Notes: generated from the sequence alone by a model not told the origin. A DNA stretch of 64,000 nt from Oscheius sp. JU75 (GCA_037178855.1 JASJZC010000006.1:7130001-7194000); one strand, 5' to 3'; shown: positions 21,895 through 35,400, numbered from the stretch's first letter. A program made the numbers and translations.

Positions 21895-22846
21895 TCATTT
21901 TTTAGCAGAAATAATGTTTTGAATCAACTGTTGCAGTTCTCCTCCAGCATCTTCTTCATCCTCCTTTATGTCCGGTTCGTCGAAAGAACTCTGAAAATAA
22001 TCCTTATTACGAATAAAAACTGACTCACAAACCTCTGCATGTCTTCTCCTCTTTCTATTCTCGTTCTTCTGCTGATTCTTTTGCTTCTTCGACTGTCCGT
22101 TCATGACCGCATACCGAAGACGCTCCTGTGCAGCTTTGCTCTTTTTTATCTTGTCGATAAAGGCTTCAATGGCCTCTTCGTCCTTCTCATCGTTCTTTCC
22201 CATCTCATATCCAGTTGCCTAGTTTTTAATAACATCTCTTTTTTCCTATTTCCTACTTACCAAAAGACCCCGAATGGCCTTCTTTCTCTGATTTTGCTGA
22301 TTCCGCTCCCGTTTCTCCTCAATCGACATTTTATTATAGCGTTCTCGGGCCAGCTCGGCTCGACGCTGCAGAATTGTCTGTCTCTTTTCTTTCCTATTTC
22401 CTCTTGTGATCTTCGGACTAGTAGTTTCTTGATCCTAAATAGGAACTTTCTAGCCATTGGTTGGTAGACAAACCTCTTCGTTTTCGTTGGTTTCACCTTC
22501 TCCCAACTTCTTGTCAATTTCTTTCAACTCTGCCTGATATTGTTCTATTAGTTTTGTTACTTCTTCCCTCCTCTTCAAGAGCTTTTGTGTTTGGTCAGCT
22601 CTGAAATCTTTTTTTTTCTTTTACATTTGTGAAATAACTCACCGCTTCTCCGGAACTACTCCCGTTTCAGCAATCAAAACACTGAATCCGACCGAGATGT
22701 CCTGTTGCACTCATTTCATAAATAGGAATAGAATATACTACCTGTCCTGCAGGGGTTTCGAGCTCCTTACATACAGAGCACAGCGGATTTGAGGTTCCTG
22801 GCTGGGCTGTCATGAAGACGATTGAACATCGTGAACAAACATCCAT
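21895..22846 (-). CDS. Conserved-looking CxxC zinc-ribbon and coiled-coil protein, function unknown
   Basis: I do not recognise this family. The product is about 265 residues. The N-terminus has paired cysteines (CSRC, then CSVC about 20 residues later), a likely zinc ribbon. After that come long charged helices (KLLKRREEVTKLIEQYQAEL, KEIDKKLGEGE; RAELARERYNKMSIEEKRE) and basic Lys/Arg-rich segments (KSKKQKNQQKNENRKRRRH in part), which suggest a nuclear or RNA-associated protein. The tail is acidic (KEDEEDAGGELQQLIQNII) and ends SAKK. Introns are 40-50 bp with good signals. It lies 339 bp downstream of the P-glycoprotein on the same strand, close enough for an operon, but that is not demonstrated. 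Confidence 0.75.
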
Positions 22847-23184
22847 TTTGGACGAGGAAAAATGTCAAGGAAGGAGCAGTGATTTGGGGGGTGCGGGGAG
22901 GCTAGAGATAGACCGCCAATGGGCGAGATGCAGACAACGCGCCGCGTGACCCTGCATCTGGCTTTTCTGTCTCTGTGTCTCTGCTTGTCGCCCATTTCTC
23001 ACAGGGGGTGCTGCTTTATCAGGGCAGTTCTCCCGTTCCCCGCTGGCAAAAAGTTGTGTCTGAATGCAAAGAATGACTATCCAAAACACAAAGTATTTAT
23101 TCGCAGAATAATATACAAGTTTGAGGTAAATACAAACTGAGACCCATAATTGTCATTTTGGTTGACTGAGATTCGTCGTTTTTT

Positions 23185-26100
23185 CTACGACATGAGCACC
23201 ATCTCCCTATAGATTCCCTGCTGTTCCATCAGTTCCTCGTGTGTTCCTGCTTCCACTACTTGACCATCAACCAGCACGTAGATTCGGTCACAGCTTCGAA
23301 TAGTCGACAGTCGATGGGCAACCTTGATCATTGTGCAGTCCTTGTTCTTGACGAAGGCGTCACGGACAGCCTGGAATTTTGTTTCGTGTTAAGTAAGCTT
23401 CCAGTTCCTACCTTTTCAGTGTAGCTATCAATAGCTGACGTAGCCTCGTCCAACAACAAGACGGCTGGTTTCCTGATCAGAGCTCGAGCAATGGCTATCC
23501 TTTGTTTCTGTCCCCCGGAAAGCTGGGCTCCAAACTCTCCAACTTCCGTATCGTACGCCTTAAAGACATTTCTGGATTGCTCAAATCTAATCGGACTTGA
23601 GGCAAAGACATGATAAAGTCGTGAATGTTGGCAGCTTTAGCAGCCTGGGTGATCTTATCCATCGAGGACTCACTCTCCAGCAAACCGTAGGCAATGTTCT
23701 CTTTGATTGTGAAAGAGAAGAGAGTCGGTTCTTGGCCGACCGAGACGATGTGTCTAAAATTTCCATTAAAAAGCTTGATTGAATATGAGATTAGAAAGGC
23801 AAATGGCGGACAGACGGACATGGATAGGAAAAGAAAATGACACGAGCCGAGTAAGACGGTTTGAAAAGTGAAAAGGCAAACACCAACCGTCTCAAGTATG
23901 CAGGGTTGATCTGCTTGATACTGGTCTTGTCTACCATCTGCAAATGACTATCTGCTGTACCCTTCCTGACTTACCACTTGACCATCAGTCGGACTATAGA
24001 GTCTTTGGAAAAGGTTCAAAGCTGAACTTTTTCCTGATCCTGAAGGACCAACTATTCCGATATGTTCTCCTGCCTTGACTTGGATATCGAGTCCTTTCAG
24101 AATTGGTACAATTGGCCGAGCCGGATAGCGGAAGTGTACATTGTCCAGTTGGAGATTTCCCTCGATTTTCTAAATATGTGACATATTCTCTCTTATTTAT
24201 GCTATTACCGGTCTCAGACCCTCTTCACTCAAATTATCAGTATCCGTCGGATTCTCCTTCAGAATGCCCATCACTGATTCAGCAGCTGCTCTTGCCTTGG
24301 AAAGATCAGTGACGGAAGCGATGAGCTGTGAGAAGAAGTTGGCGCCAAACTGAGTCAACAGGACCACTCTGAAGTTTATGTTTTACAGTCCTTTAAAAGC
24401 ACCGTGGCAGAAGTCATTGTCTCAAAATTAGCATAGCAGTACTGAGTACTCAGCTAAATACTTTGAAAGTTGAACAGGCACGGAGGAAGCTGTTTGAACA
24501 ACAACTCTGATTTGACTATACTTGAGTCAGTGTATCGTCGGAACTGGTTTGAAAATAACTAACCTCATATAATCGAAGACATTTATCTCGTTGGCCAGCA
24601 TCATGACTTCTCCGAAATGGAGAGTAATTGCAATGAGAATATAGGTGAAGCTGTACTGACACGCAAAGACAAACGCAGATACGTAAGACTGTCTTTCCAT
24701 GGCTCTGAACACCATTTTTCTCTTGAAAAGTTACCAAGACTCACTTGGCCAACGGTTTCAGAGCATCTGTGAATACTTCATAGAAATGTTCCTGTAGATT
24801 GTAAGCCTTGATCGTGGTCATGTTCGAAAGGACGACAGACGCCATTGCGGCAGCCCTACTCTCCTCTTCGACCATCTGCCGCTGTCTGAAAGTCTGTTGT
24901 TCTCTGAGGCAAACAGCAAAACCTCTTTGATCCTTCCTTGATTTGAAGGACTCGAATGATGAAATAAGCTGGGAATTGGAAGCCGCAAAGCAGCGCCATT
25001 TTCCAATTGATGACTAGTGCGACACAGACCGAGAAGATCGAACAGACCAGGGCCGGAATCAGAAGGTCCAGTTTCTGTTCCAGAATTTTGTTCAGGGTGG
25101 CCGAGTCTGTGATGATCTTGTGCACGAGTCGACCGGGAGCATTTCTTTCCTCGTCGAAAAAGGCACAGCCGTGTCGGAGGACCTGACGGAACATTTCACT
25201 TCTCATGTAGCAGGCAAATCCGTGGCCGTAGAGGGCGATGTACAGGCGCTGAAAGGGCAGTTTAACCTTTCTCATATTTCGATAGAAATCTCGCCTGGAA
25301 ATGGGTTCGATCTTTCATTAGTAGTATACAAATCTTTTGTTTAGACAAACGGCACTTGCAGCCATGAGAAAGTCCCTTGTTATCTATCTACGTCTTAGTA
25401 ACGTTACTTTAAAGGAACCAGGAGCCTACTGCTGCCTCGGAGTCGTTTGGCCTCTAGCAAAGCTATTCTCAAGCTAACTTGACTTACCAACAATTAGTGT
25501 GCGCACAAAGTAGCGCACTCTAATTGCAATAATGACTTCAGACAGATACCAGACGGACAGAGACGCACGGAAAATTTAAAATAGATTTGAACACGAGCCC
25601 CAAAATATGTCTTATTGACATGGTCCTGTCACGATTTGATGATATGCAAATAGATACGGTATGATGGCGAACGAACGAACGGACAGAATGAGATTACCGA
25701 TAACAGTATATCTGTTGGACTCCCTTCTGCGCCCCCATGTATTTTACTTACCCCTAAAGCTTCGAAGATGGTCTTGACAATGATCAGAGCACAGTAAATT
25801 GCTGCAACGATAAAGATTTGTTGGGGACGTTCTTCTGTAGGGACGACGGATAACTAAAACTGTTGTGTCTACAACCAAAAGGAGAGCGAACCTCAAGAAC
25901 GGAGGCGACCTGGAAACAAATGAGTAGATAGAAGAAGGCTCTGACAATGGTAGTCGGTATGGCTCCAGCTAGAAGAGACCAGCCGCTACGGTATCCCTTG
26001 ATAAGACCCCAAACAGCCCGCCAGTTCGTTCTCTTTCCGGGCAACTAAAAACATTTGTGTTGAATCTACTTCAGACGAACCTCGAGCTCATCGACCATAT

Positions 26101-29100
26101 CATAAGGACTTGCTTCGGCAACATCAACAGATTCAAAGACCCCGACATTCGAGTACTTGTAGTCTAGACGTTCGGACTTCTTCTTGGTCAGAACCGATAC
26201 GGGTAAAGCGAGTTTCTCCCTACTTTGATGAAGAGAGCACGAGTATGATTTTCCGAGCTTCTTCGTCTGTCCAAGACTACTTCTGGCCCAGGCGCGTCTC
26301 TGGTCTTCTTCACTGAACACGGGCATCAGATCTGCTGGTCCCAGAGAGAAATGAGCAGTCAAGGAGGGTTTCTGTGCAATTGCAGGAATGTCCGGTCGGT
26401 CGAGACCTTGGTCAGACCACATCCTTTTGAATATGCCTCCCTCAACAGCCAGTAACTCTTCTGGTGGTCCTTGCTCGACAATCTGTCCATCCTCAATGAC
26501 AATAATTCGGTCCGAGTTCTTTACAGTACTGAGGCGGTGAGCAATGGTGATAGTCGATAGACCTTCGGAGGCCAGATCAATGGCATGGCAGACTTCGTCC
26601 TCGTGCTTATTGTCCAGAGCTGAGGTGGCTTCGTCGAAGAGCAACACTGTCGGTCTTCTGATCACAGCTCTGGCTATCGCCACTCGTTGTTTCTGTCCTC
26701 CCGAAAGCTGGAGACCCCGATCCCCGACCCGAGTCTGCATTCCCATCGGCAGCTTGCTGATAAAATCCCAGGCTCCGACCTTTCTGGCCGCGGCGTTGAT
26801 TTCTTGCTACAACATCAGTCATCATATTAACTAATAGTTGAACCTGTGTAGCGTCCAGTCTCCCGTATCGAATATTGTCCGCGATGGTACCGTCAAACAG
26901 AACTGGTTCCTGACTCACAAGCGACATCTGTGCTCTCAGTTCGTCCGGGTTCATCTGGTTCAAGTTTTCTCCATCCAGCGTGATCTGAATGACTCATTGT
27001 ATGGTACGAAGGAAGTGACGGCACCTCTCCACTTGACGGATTGTAGAATCGTAGTAGGAGAGCGGTCAGAGTACTTTTTCCAGAGCCACTGGGTCCGACG
27101 ATGGCGATCCGTTCTCCTGCCTCGACGGAGAAAGTGACACCTTTCAGCACCTGATGTATTTTCTTATGAGTTTTTCTTAGGGATCCCACCTCAGTTTCCG
27201 GTCTGCTAGGGTAGGTAAACTTGATGTTGTCGAACTTTATTGTCCCTTTCCCTAAATCGTACAAAGTAACCAGCGGTTCGCAGCTCACTTTACAAGTCCC
27301 AACCTGTACTGACCAATTCATCTATCTCGCCTATTACCCTTTTTTTGCTAACTTCCTCCTTCCAGGCATTTTCTGTAAAAACTATTCTGCTTTTGTACAA
27401 ATCTCAATTCTTAAAGGGACAGTCCAGTTATGGCTGAACGGCTGAGCCGTGCGTTTTTTTTAATGTGAATTCTAAAATGCTGGTTTTCGTCTTGTACGTC
27501 ACTTTATCAATTTTTGTCGGTTATATTCGGACTTGTCGCCTGATCTTTCGACAGAGCTTCCTCGTCTATCCATTTTGGTTCGCGTTTAGGAAAAGCTCAA
27601 TAGTTGTAATAACAAATAAGTCTTTCTCACAATTAGACTGTGCTCAGTCTCACCTTGATACTTCATACTGGCCCTCCGGTAGTTTGACGGAATTGCAATG
27701 GTCTTCATGTAGAGTGAGCTGTCCGCCTCGATTTCTGGCGATTCTCGGAAAATTTCTCCCATCTGAGCTGCGTTGACCTTGGCCACTCCGGCTCCATTGA
27801 GATGAAAACCGATCGAGATGGAAGTGACACACATGTACAGCATGTTGATGGCCAGCTGAACATTCTTAGTCTGAGAGAAAGGTTGACAACCGACACTGCA
27901 CAGCTCTCCAGGAGATGTATCTCCCACTTTCCAAATACCGTAACAGAGCGCTGCCGTAAAGACGAGCTCAGTCAGTAGAATCTGGGTCAAACTGTCATAG
28001 ACTGTAGAACTTCTCAGTCGACTCTCGGTCAGTCGATTACTTTCCAATGAGATTCTCTCAAATCTGAAATACTTTCTTTCCAATTTTTCAGCATAAACAA
28101 ACTTGTTGATCGTCTGCTTCTGAGCAGCAAACGCTATAACTGTTCGGATGCAGTTGAAGGTCTCGCTGACGAGATTCGTTATCTTGGTCTGAAGGCGGGC
28201 TTCTCCGTCGAGAGTGCGAGCAAACCACTGCAAATTCTATTACAAAACCTATGATGGAACGAACTTTCGAGAATAGAATTCTGCTCATGATCAGAAGAGG
28301 AATTGCCGTGCACATAAGAAGGGTGACGTCCCATTGAGTGTACAGACACAAGCCTGAAGAAGCTTTTTTAAATGACGTACTCATCATTGCCGAGTTTCTG
28401 ATGGTACTTTTTTGGACACGAGATTGTCTCAAACAGTAAAAACTGACCAATGTTGACGAGTAGATAGGTAATGATGAAAATGACCATAGGCAGATGGTCG
28501 GCTATTGCATTGTAGATCGAGTCAGCATGTCTGAAAACGAACTAGTCCTCCTAGCAATGACGATCACTCACTCGTGGAGCATATGAGCAACCTGACCAGA
28601 TTGTCTCGACTCGAGCCATGCTACATCCATGTGCAGAAGTTTTCGTACATATGCCGTCTTTATTCGGAATACTTGTCGGATGGCACTGATCTCCCATGCC
28701 AATCTTTGAAGGAAAGCAGCAAAGAACATTGTTATACTCATTGCCAACATGACGTAGAAGGCAGGAGTTGCACTTTTGGCAAACTGTTCATCTAATGGAT
28801 TGGACGATGTTCCGTTGAGAATAGACGCGTTGGCGGAGCGGTATTCCTGAATCAGTTAAGTTTATAGTCTAGTCGAGAGAAACTGAAAACACTTGAAACT
28901 TGATCAGACTGACAGAGACGCGAGGACAAATTTAAATGGATTGATAAGTTCTAGTCCCTCCTCTTACCTTGAGTGCTTTGACTTTTTGTCTGGTCACACC
29001 TTGTATCTGACCACCTCTATTGACCTTTGTAATGTCTGTCTTATTGTTCCCTCTCCTTTCTGTCTCGTTATTTTCAGTTTAGAAAAGTCGCTCTTGCTCA

Positions 29101-29643
29101 AACTCCAGATCTCATGAGAGGGTCAACGAACCTCTCTATTGATGGACATCGTGACGAAATTTCCCATCACCAGCCATACAAAGGGAGGAATTGTAGCTTG
29201 AAGAAGAGCACAAAACAAGCCAACAGTCATAAGCTAAACCTCATCTTTCTTTCATGTAATAACTCCTAAAACTCACTTGATAATCTGTTCTGTCGGCAAA
29301 TGAATAAAGATTCGCATATTGACTGAGGAAGCCAGATTGTTTCCCATCTGCCTTGTTCTGACTACTCGACTTACTCTCCGACACTGTCACCGACTCCAAG
29401 GATGTTATATCGTATGCTGTAATTGACACATTGAACCGGAAGTTTGACACTTTCTCTCCCGTTACAATCTGGGAAGATTGACGCGAGATAAGGTGTTGCT
29501 AATTGCTAGTCAAGCGGAAACCTTGGCTATTTTTCCTCACTTTTAGTACTGCTCTTGGGATCATCGATGTAGAGACTGCTGGCATCTACCACGGGATAGA
29601 CCTTGGTCCCTCGTTTCTTTTTTGGTTCAGCTTCCTCTGTCAT
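23185..29643 (-). CDS. P-glycoprotein, full-length ABCB transporter
   Basis: This is an ATP-driven multidrug-type exporter in the plasma membrane, built as TMD1-NBD1-linker-TMD2-NBD2, about 1,300 residues. NBD1 has Walker [10 protein letters not shown] (about 27072-27110), signature [10 protein letters not shown] (about 26688-26715), Walker [13 protein letters not shown] and the switch region IAHRLST. NBD2 has Walker [10 protein letters not shown] (about 24021-24060), signature [14 protein letters not shown] (about 23500), Walker [13 protein letters not shown] and KVAHRLST. Both ATP sites look intact. The inter-half linker (about 26050-26420) is long and Ser/Lys-rich. The N-terminus [12 protein letters not shown] follows directly behind ctcttcag, a trans-splice-type acceptor. 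AATAAA lies about 85 bp past the stop (complement of 23096-23101). Nematodes carry many paralogous pgp genes, and I cannot say which this is. Confidence 0.95.
25491..25526. repeat. Hairpin in a P-glycoprotein intron
   Basis: CAATTAGTGTGCGC is followed after 8 bases by GCGCACTCTAATTG, pairing 13 of 14 positions. It lies in the intron between TMD2 exons. Confidence 0.7.
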
Positions 29644-29659
29644 CTGAAGAGCCCATGAA

Positions 29660-31380
29660 TAAGAAAGCAGTTTAAGAGAAAGGAGGAGACTATTAATAGC
29701 GAGGAATTGGACGAGGAAGTCGAGGGAGAAGAAGAGAAACTTATAAATCAAAAAGGTGTTCGGACTTTGCTCATCCTCAGAATATCAGAAACAAAGAAGC
29801 CCTAAACGATTCGGATTGTTTGAAGGGTGTCGAAGAACAGTCGACAAGTGTGAGATCACATTACACCGAAGGAAATAACCAGGAAGTTCGGAAGAGAAGG
29901 TAAATTATAATTGGCGGGTGAAGCAACTGATTTTGACAAGGTGGAGAGATGATGAGACAATTGAAAGTCGCTGGGGTCGCAGCTGATAGCCATTCGATTG
30001 ATCTTACCGCTATCGTTTGACAAAAAAAGAGAGGTCAAAACAGTCTCGCTTTAGGCGGTTGTCGCTATCAGAGAAAAATTATTACACCTTCTGTGTGACA
30101 ATGAAACCGTTTCCGCTGAAAATTCATGAGAATCTATTTGTACTTGCAAGAAATTGGAGACTGTCCGGAAATGTTGGGCTACTTTATCTAAATAAATGTT
30201 CTCGAGGTCAGAACTTTTAAGAATTGTGAGCAAAGATGCCCAAAAGCTGGAAGGGAGAAAAAAGATGCTTAAAATTTGCAGTTTCAGTCCGTGTTTAGGT
30301 AGACAACGTTTTCTTCCACCACTACCTTGCGAACTTCTATAGTAGTAAATTACAATAATTCTAACATAACTGAAAGTGTTCACGCAATCCCAGCTGATAA
30401 TACCGACTGCCCACGCCCTGTTCCCGTCGGAAGGCTTCAGGAGCACAATCCATCATTGTGAACCGATCGGGAGAAGACCCAAAAGTCCGCTGAGAACAGA
30501 AAAAAATAGCACAGTCAGCTGGTGTTTGCTCGTGGTCATACGATGAGATCCTATCTGGGAGAGTAAGAATAATGAGCGACGAAATTAATACACAAAGACA
30601 CGTCATTAGAACAGAATGAAAGTAGGGGCAAGGAAGAAACAGAGTGATCGAAGCACAAGAACTGGTCTAGAAACGACAACACTGCCATAATACGTGCCCT
30701 GTGGCCTATGAGGCGTGTATTTCGCAGAATACGGTTTGAGGAAGGGTAAATAAACCGAATGGGAAGATAGATTCTTGAAGGTTAGAGAGCACGGTACATG
30801 CAATACAGTAAGACCTTCCCCAAAACAACACACAAATTGGAACAAAAGACCAACGACTGCTTCGACCAAAAGACGAAATGAACAAGGAAAAAGCAAAGAT
30901 TAGTAGACTGTCATTGGCCCTGATAGCTTAGAATCTTTCTCGCGGTAATTGCGGTGGCAATGATAACGAGAGCGGAACTCGTTCCGTCTCTATTTCAACT
31001 ATCTCGAAATGTTACAGCAGGCAATAGAGGGCTACTATCGTGCGACGGTAACTGCAGGTCAAGACGGAACGCTAAAACGGTCTGACACCTCGCTCATGGA
31101 GAAATGGTGGTAGCATGTATCAACGAGAATTGTTGTGTTGTAGCTGAGAAGAGAATTGACTACGACGAGTGAGCTGCTAGCCAAAGTCAAACTGCCCTAA
31201 TTGCTTACTCATGAAGGACAGATCAAAAACGTATTGGAACTGGTTCAGCGATTTTTTGTTCTGGAGAAATTGTGGGTACGATATCAATTTATTTTTGTTT
31301 TGAGAAGCTGAACCTACAAAAACGGATTGGAGAAGTGTTTGTGGGGCATAAAACATATGACAATGACGGCAAAATAGAAG
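29660..31380. other. Intergenic, upstream of P-glycoprotein
   Basis: Apart from the small doubtful ORF at 30361-30606 and a candidate poly(A) signal for synaptobrevin near 31288, nothing recognisable is seen. It probably includes promoter sequence for the P-glycoprotein. Confidence 0.4.
30361..30606 (-). CDS. Possible small secreted peptide precursor
   Basis: An 81-residue frame begins with a hydrophobic leader (MTCLCVLISSLIILTLP) and continues with a short Cys-containing region (DCAIFFCSQRTF, MMDCAPEAF), ending REHFQLC. Two strong acceptor-like tracts lie inside (tactctcccag and tttctgttctcag), so it may instead be part of a spliced gene. No family is recognised. Confidence 0.35.
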   Translation of the reverse strand: MTCLCVLISSLIILTLPDRISSYDHEQTPADCAIFFCSQRTFGSSPDRFTMMDCAPEAFRREQGVGSRYYQLGLREHFQLC

Positions 31381-31387
31381 CAAAACC

Positions 31388-31729
31388 TTAGCGAGTGAGC
31401 ATGTAGAAAATGAGACTGACGAGAACAATGACCACAGCGGCGAGTAGAATCATCATTTGGACGTTCTTCCACCAGTATTTGCGTTTCAAGGCGGCAGCAG
31501 ACTTCTCGAACTGCGAGGCGCCTTCTTGAAGAGCGTCGGCACGATCATCTAGCAGCGAAAGCTTCTGGTCACGCTCCATAACCTGAATTTTTGGCTTATT
31601 GGCCGACTATAAAGTCTAACATGCCTTTTCAACATTAGATTTCATTATTCCAACGACTTCGTTCACCTGTGCCTGAGTTCGATCGATGCGGAGAGAAGAC
31701 GTGCTACCAGTAGCTAGTTGCGGTTCCAT
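31388..31729 (-). CDS. snb-1: Synaptobrevin / VAMP (v-SNARE)
   Basis: This vesicle-anchored R-SNARE drives synaptic vesicle fusion. Two exons (31625-31729 and 31388-31582) give 99 residues. The R-SNARE helix is complete: [38 protein letters not shown] with the zero-layer Arg (DDRADAL), then [22 protein letters not shown]-terminal anchor ([18 protein letters not shown]) follows. The single intron begins GCATGT instead of GT (AAG|gcatgt...attcag|GTT), so it is a GC-AG intron. AATAAA occurs about 95 bp past the stop (complement of 31288-31293). Conservation around the WW pair fits neuronal synaptobrevin. Confidence 0.96.
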
Positions 31730-31739
31730 TTTGGGAAGA

Positions 31740-32470
31740 AGTATGCGGAAACAATTTAGTTAAGAATTTCACAGGTGGGAAGCAGTCGGAAAACACGAGA
31801 AGGTGGAAAAATGAGGGAATCATATCACCGAATATCTTCAGAACAAATTATGAAAATGAAAAGCCAGAGTGATTTCGAGATTCGACGATCCGCCGCTACG
31901 TGTACGTCTATCGTAGGCCGTCATTCTTCGTGGAACCCTCATTCCGCGTCCAGTCCTTTAGCCACCGCTCAAAAGCATTTTCCATATTTCTTTCTTTGCT
32001 TCACCTTTTCTTGCCTACATCAATTTCATCATCTTCTCTCCAGGCATCGCAAACTTGGCCAAAATGTTTCGCTTCGGCCAGATTCGGCTAGGCCACGCTT
32101 GCACATGTTTCTAGGCCTTTGCTTAATAACATGGCTTGGCTGGCCATCTTTGCGATCCCTTCTCTGTAAAATGGAGGAACTTTTTTTTTTTCAGTCCCCC
32201 GAAGCCCCGATACTACAAATATTCCTGTTTTCTTGAATATTCAGTTCCTGCTCATGTCTTTAGGCTGTTCTCTGCCTTATTAAAGCTAGTTGATATCTGA
32301 GTTGATAACCAGAAATGCGAGTGCCACGTCTCGCAACGATTGTCACGAAGCTGCCTCGAAAACCATGCAGCACCATTGTCATCACTTTTGAATTCCTCTT
32401 ATTATTTCATCTTTCTTTCTTCCTTTTCACTCTTTAACTTGCGTTTGTCTTTTCTGAAATCTTCAGTTTT
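31740..32470. promoter_or_regulatory. Divergent promoter region, snb-1 and rpn-2
   Basis: These 730 bp separate two divergently transcribed genes, so they should hold both promoters. I see no open frame of note and no motif I can name with confidence. Confidence 0.4.
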
Positions 32471-32480
32471 CAGAGAGAAG

Positions 32481-35400
32481 ATGCTTCTTCTTCTAAACGC
32501 CTGGAAAAATACGAGCGGAGCAGGTTGCGGTGCAGGTGACAATTCGTTTTATACAAAAACAAAGTTCTCGTTTCAGGAGCTTTCCTGAAATCGCTTGAGT
32601 CGCCCCATTCTGCCTCCAAGGAAAAGCTGCAGATTATCGAGGCCTTCGACGACTGGGATGTTCTCACAAATACCTGGTTCGAGGTTTGCGTCTCCATCGA
32701 AAGACGCTTTACATGCTTTTAATTTCAGGTGGCCGATTATCTGCCCGCAATCGAAGCTCTTCGAGACGATGCCTCTTTTTCCGGCAAAAACAAGGCTGCT
32801 CTTCTTGCTTCCAAGGTCGCCTTCTGTCTCGAAAACTACAGCTGGGCCCTGCAATTGGCTCTGTCGGCTGGTGATGAGTTCCAGCTCACTCCTAGAGCTT
32901 CGTCCAAGGTTGTCGGAGCTAAGGATGATGAGGTTAGTTTGGAATTCGTCCTAAATACAGCGTTATCTTCAGTATGTCAACAAGATGATCGAGGTCGCTC
33001 TGGACACTTACAAGATGAACATGAAGTCAGGCATCGCCGGCGACGATCGTCTCGTTGCGCTAATTAATAAGCTTTTCGAGAGAAACCTCCAAAAGAAGGA
33101 GTTCCGCTACGTGATCGGTCTTGGTCTGGAGACGCGTCGTGTCGACATGATCAGGAGAGCCATCGAGGCTAGCAATGACGTTGCCGGTTCGTTTTGATTG
33201 AAAAAGAATCACCCATGACAACAAATTCTATTTTAAAACTTGTTTCTATTGAGCCCACGTCTTGGGAAAGCATATGTTGCTTTGATCCTGCGTTGTCACA
33301 TTGATTGTTCAGTTTGCACGGCAGTTTATATTAAAAAAGAGTTTTTCAGGCCTGCTGAACGAAACTGTACATACTGTTCTGGACGGTCATCTCGATGCTC
33401 ATCTCCGCAACTCCGTCCTGGACATGCTTCTCGGCATTTTCACCTCCACCGACAATCCTGATTTCGTTTCTCTTGTTCAGGTTCGATTTGGCAATCTCCT
33501 TATTTGTCATCGCCACTTTTAGTGTTTCATCCGTCTTGAAAAGCCGACGGAAGTCGCAGAAATGTTGACTAGGCTGCTAAACAAGACAGACAGCGATGTG
33601 GTCGCCTACCAGATCGCCTTCGATCTCTACGAGAATGCCACGCAGCAGTTCATCAACAAGATCGTCTCTGCTATATCGGAGAAGCCGAGTGAGGAAAGGT
33701 AGGACTTTGTGTACCTGCTAGGTTCAAAATTCTGTTTCCAGTGCTGCTCCGACCGATCCCTCTACATCGACCGGGACCTCTTCTACGGTAAAGGACATTT
33801 TAGCTGTTTGGGAGGCTGTGAGTGATGCGAGAGATAGACTAACAAAGTGTGAATAACATTTTCAATATCTCTTCGCATGACTTCAGCCTTCGTTTTTCCC
33901 GTATTTAGAACCAAATTTACTCCAACACTTATAGGCTGCGCCGGTTACCAAACTGCGAGCCATCCTTCGTGGAGAAGAAACGATTAAACATCACATGCAG
34001 TTCCTCATCAAGAACAATAAGACCGACATGCTTGTTCTCAAAGTAGCTCCTCAAAATGTTCATAAGCACAATTCATGATTCAGGAGATGAAGGATACGGT
34101 CCGGACGGCGACTGCTCACAACGCGACGCTGATCGCCAACGGTATTATGCATCTCGGAACCACGTGTGATGATTTCCTCCGCGATAACCTGGAATGGATC
34201 AGCAAGGCTACCAACTGGAACAAGTTCAATGCTGTTGCCTCGCTCGGTTTGATCCATAAAGGACACGAGTCTGCCGCCATGCGAATTCTGGATCCGTACT
34301 TACCCAAAGCCGATGCAGATCAGTTCGGATTCAAGGAGGGAGGATCGCTCTACGCTCTAGGCGAGTCCCTTTTAGCTTTTCGAACCTGGAAACCCATAGC
34401 CACTTTGGCCACTTTCTGTGGAGATTTTAAGCTTTGCATGCATAAGCAGAGAGAAGCTTGAGCTAACTGCCATTCTTTCAGGATTGATTCATGCTAATCA
34501 CGGGAATGCTACTGTAATCAAGTATCTTCGCGATCAACTGGCCGCTGCTCAGACCTCTCAAGTTCGTCATGGAGCCTGCCTTGGACTCGGTCTGGCCGCC
34601 ATGGGCACCCACGATCCCGAGGTTTTTCATCATTGGCACGAACTTTAACCCCATTTTCGCGTTAAGGTCTACATGCAACTTCGCGATGCACTCAATCAGG
34701 ATGACGCTGTCACCGGAGAGGCTGCCGGTTTGGCCATGGGACTCGTGATGGTCGGCTCTCTTCATCAGAGCGCCTTTAACGAGATGGTCCAATATGCCAC
34801 GGAAACCCAGCACGATAAGATCCAGCGTGGACTGAGGACTGGAATTTCTCTTCTCGCCTACGGTAACAAGAATCCAAAAATTATTCAATTGCTGTCCTAG
34901 GTCGTCAGGAGGAATGTGAGGAACTGGCCAAGCCGCTTCTGGACAATAAGAGCAACTCTGTGCTGAGATCGACCGGAGTCTGTATGTTGGCCATGGGCTA
35001 CGTCGGCACCGGCAAGGCTAACGTCGCCTCGCGTCTGCTGGAGAAAGTAGCCGCCGACCCGAACAATGACGTTAAGCGCTTCGCTGTGATGTCTATCGGC
35101 TTCCTGCTCAGCAAGTAAGTTGTTCCCCGCTCTTTTTGAATTCGACGAGGATGCGCACTCAATCCTTGGTGGCTCTGCTCCAGATTTTCTTATGCATGCT
35201 CGATTATGCGCTAAACTTTGCTCACACAACGCGCAGGTTTCTAGCAGTGAATAACAAGTATACACAAAGCTCATCGATATGAGAAGTGTTTTATCATAAT
35301 GCTCCTCGAACAAATTAAGGAATTACACGTAATGAGGGTACCACAGGTATTAGAAGCCGTAATAAATTGTTGAAGTGGATGTGAACAAACTACAAAAAGG

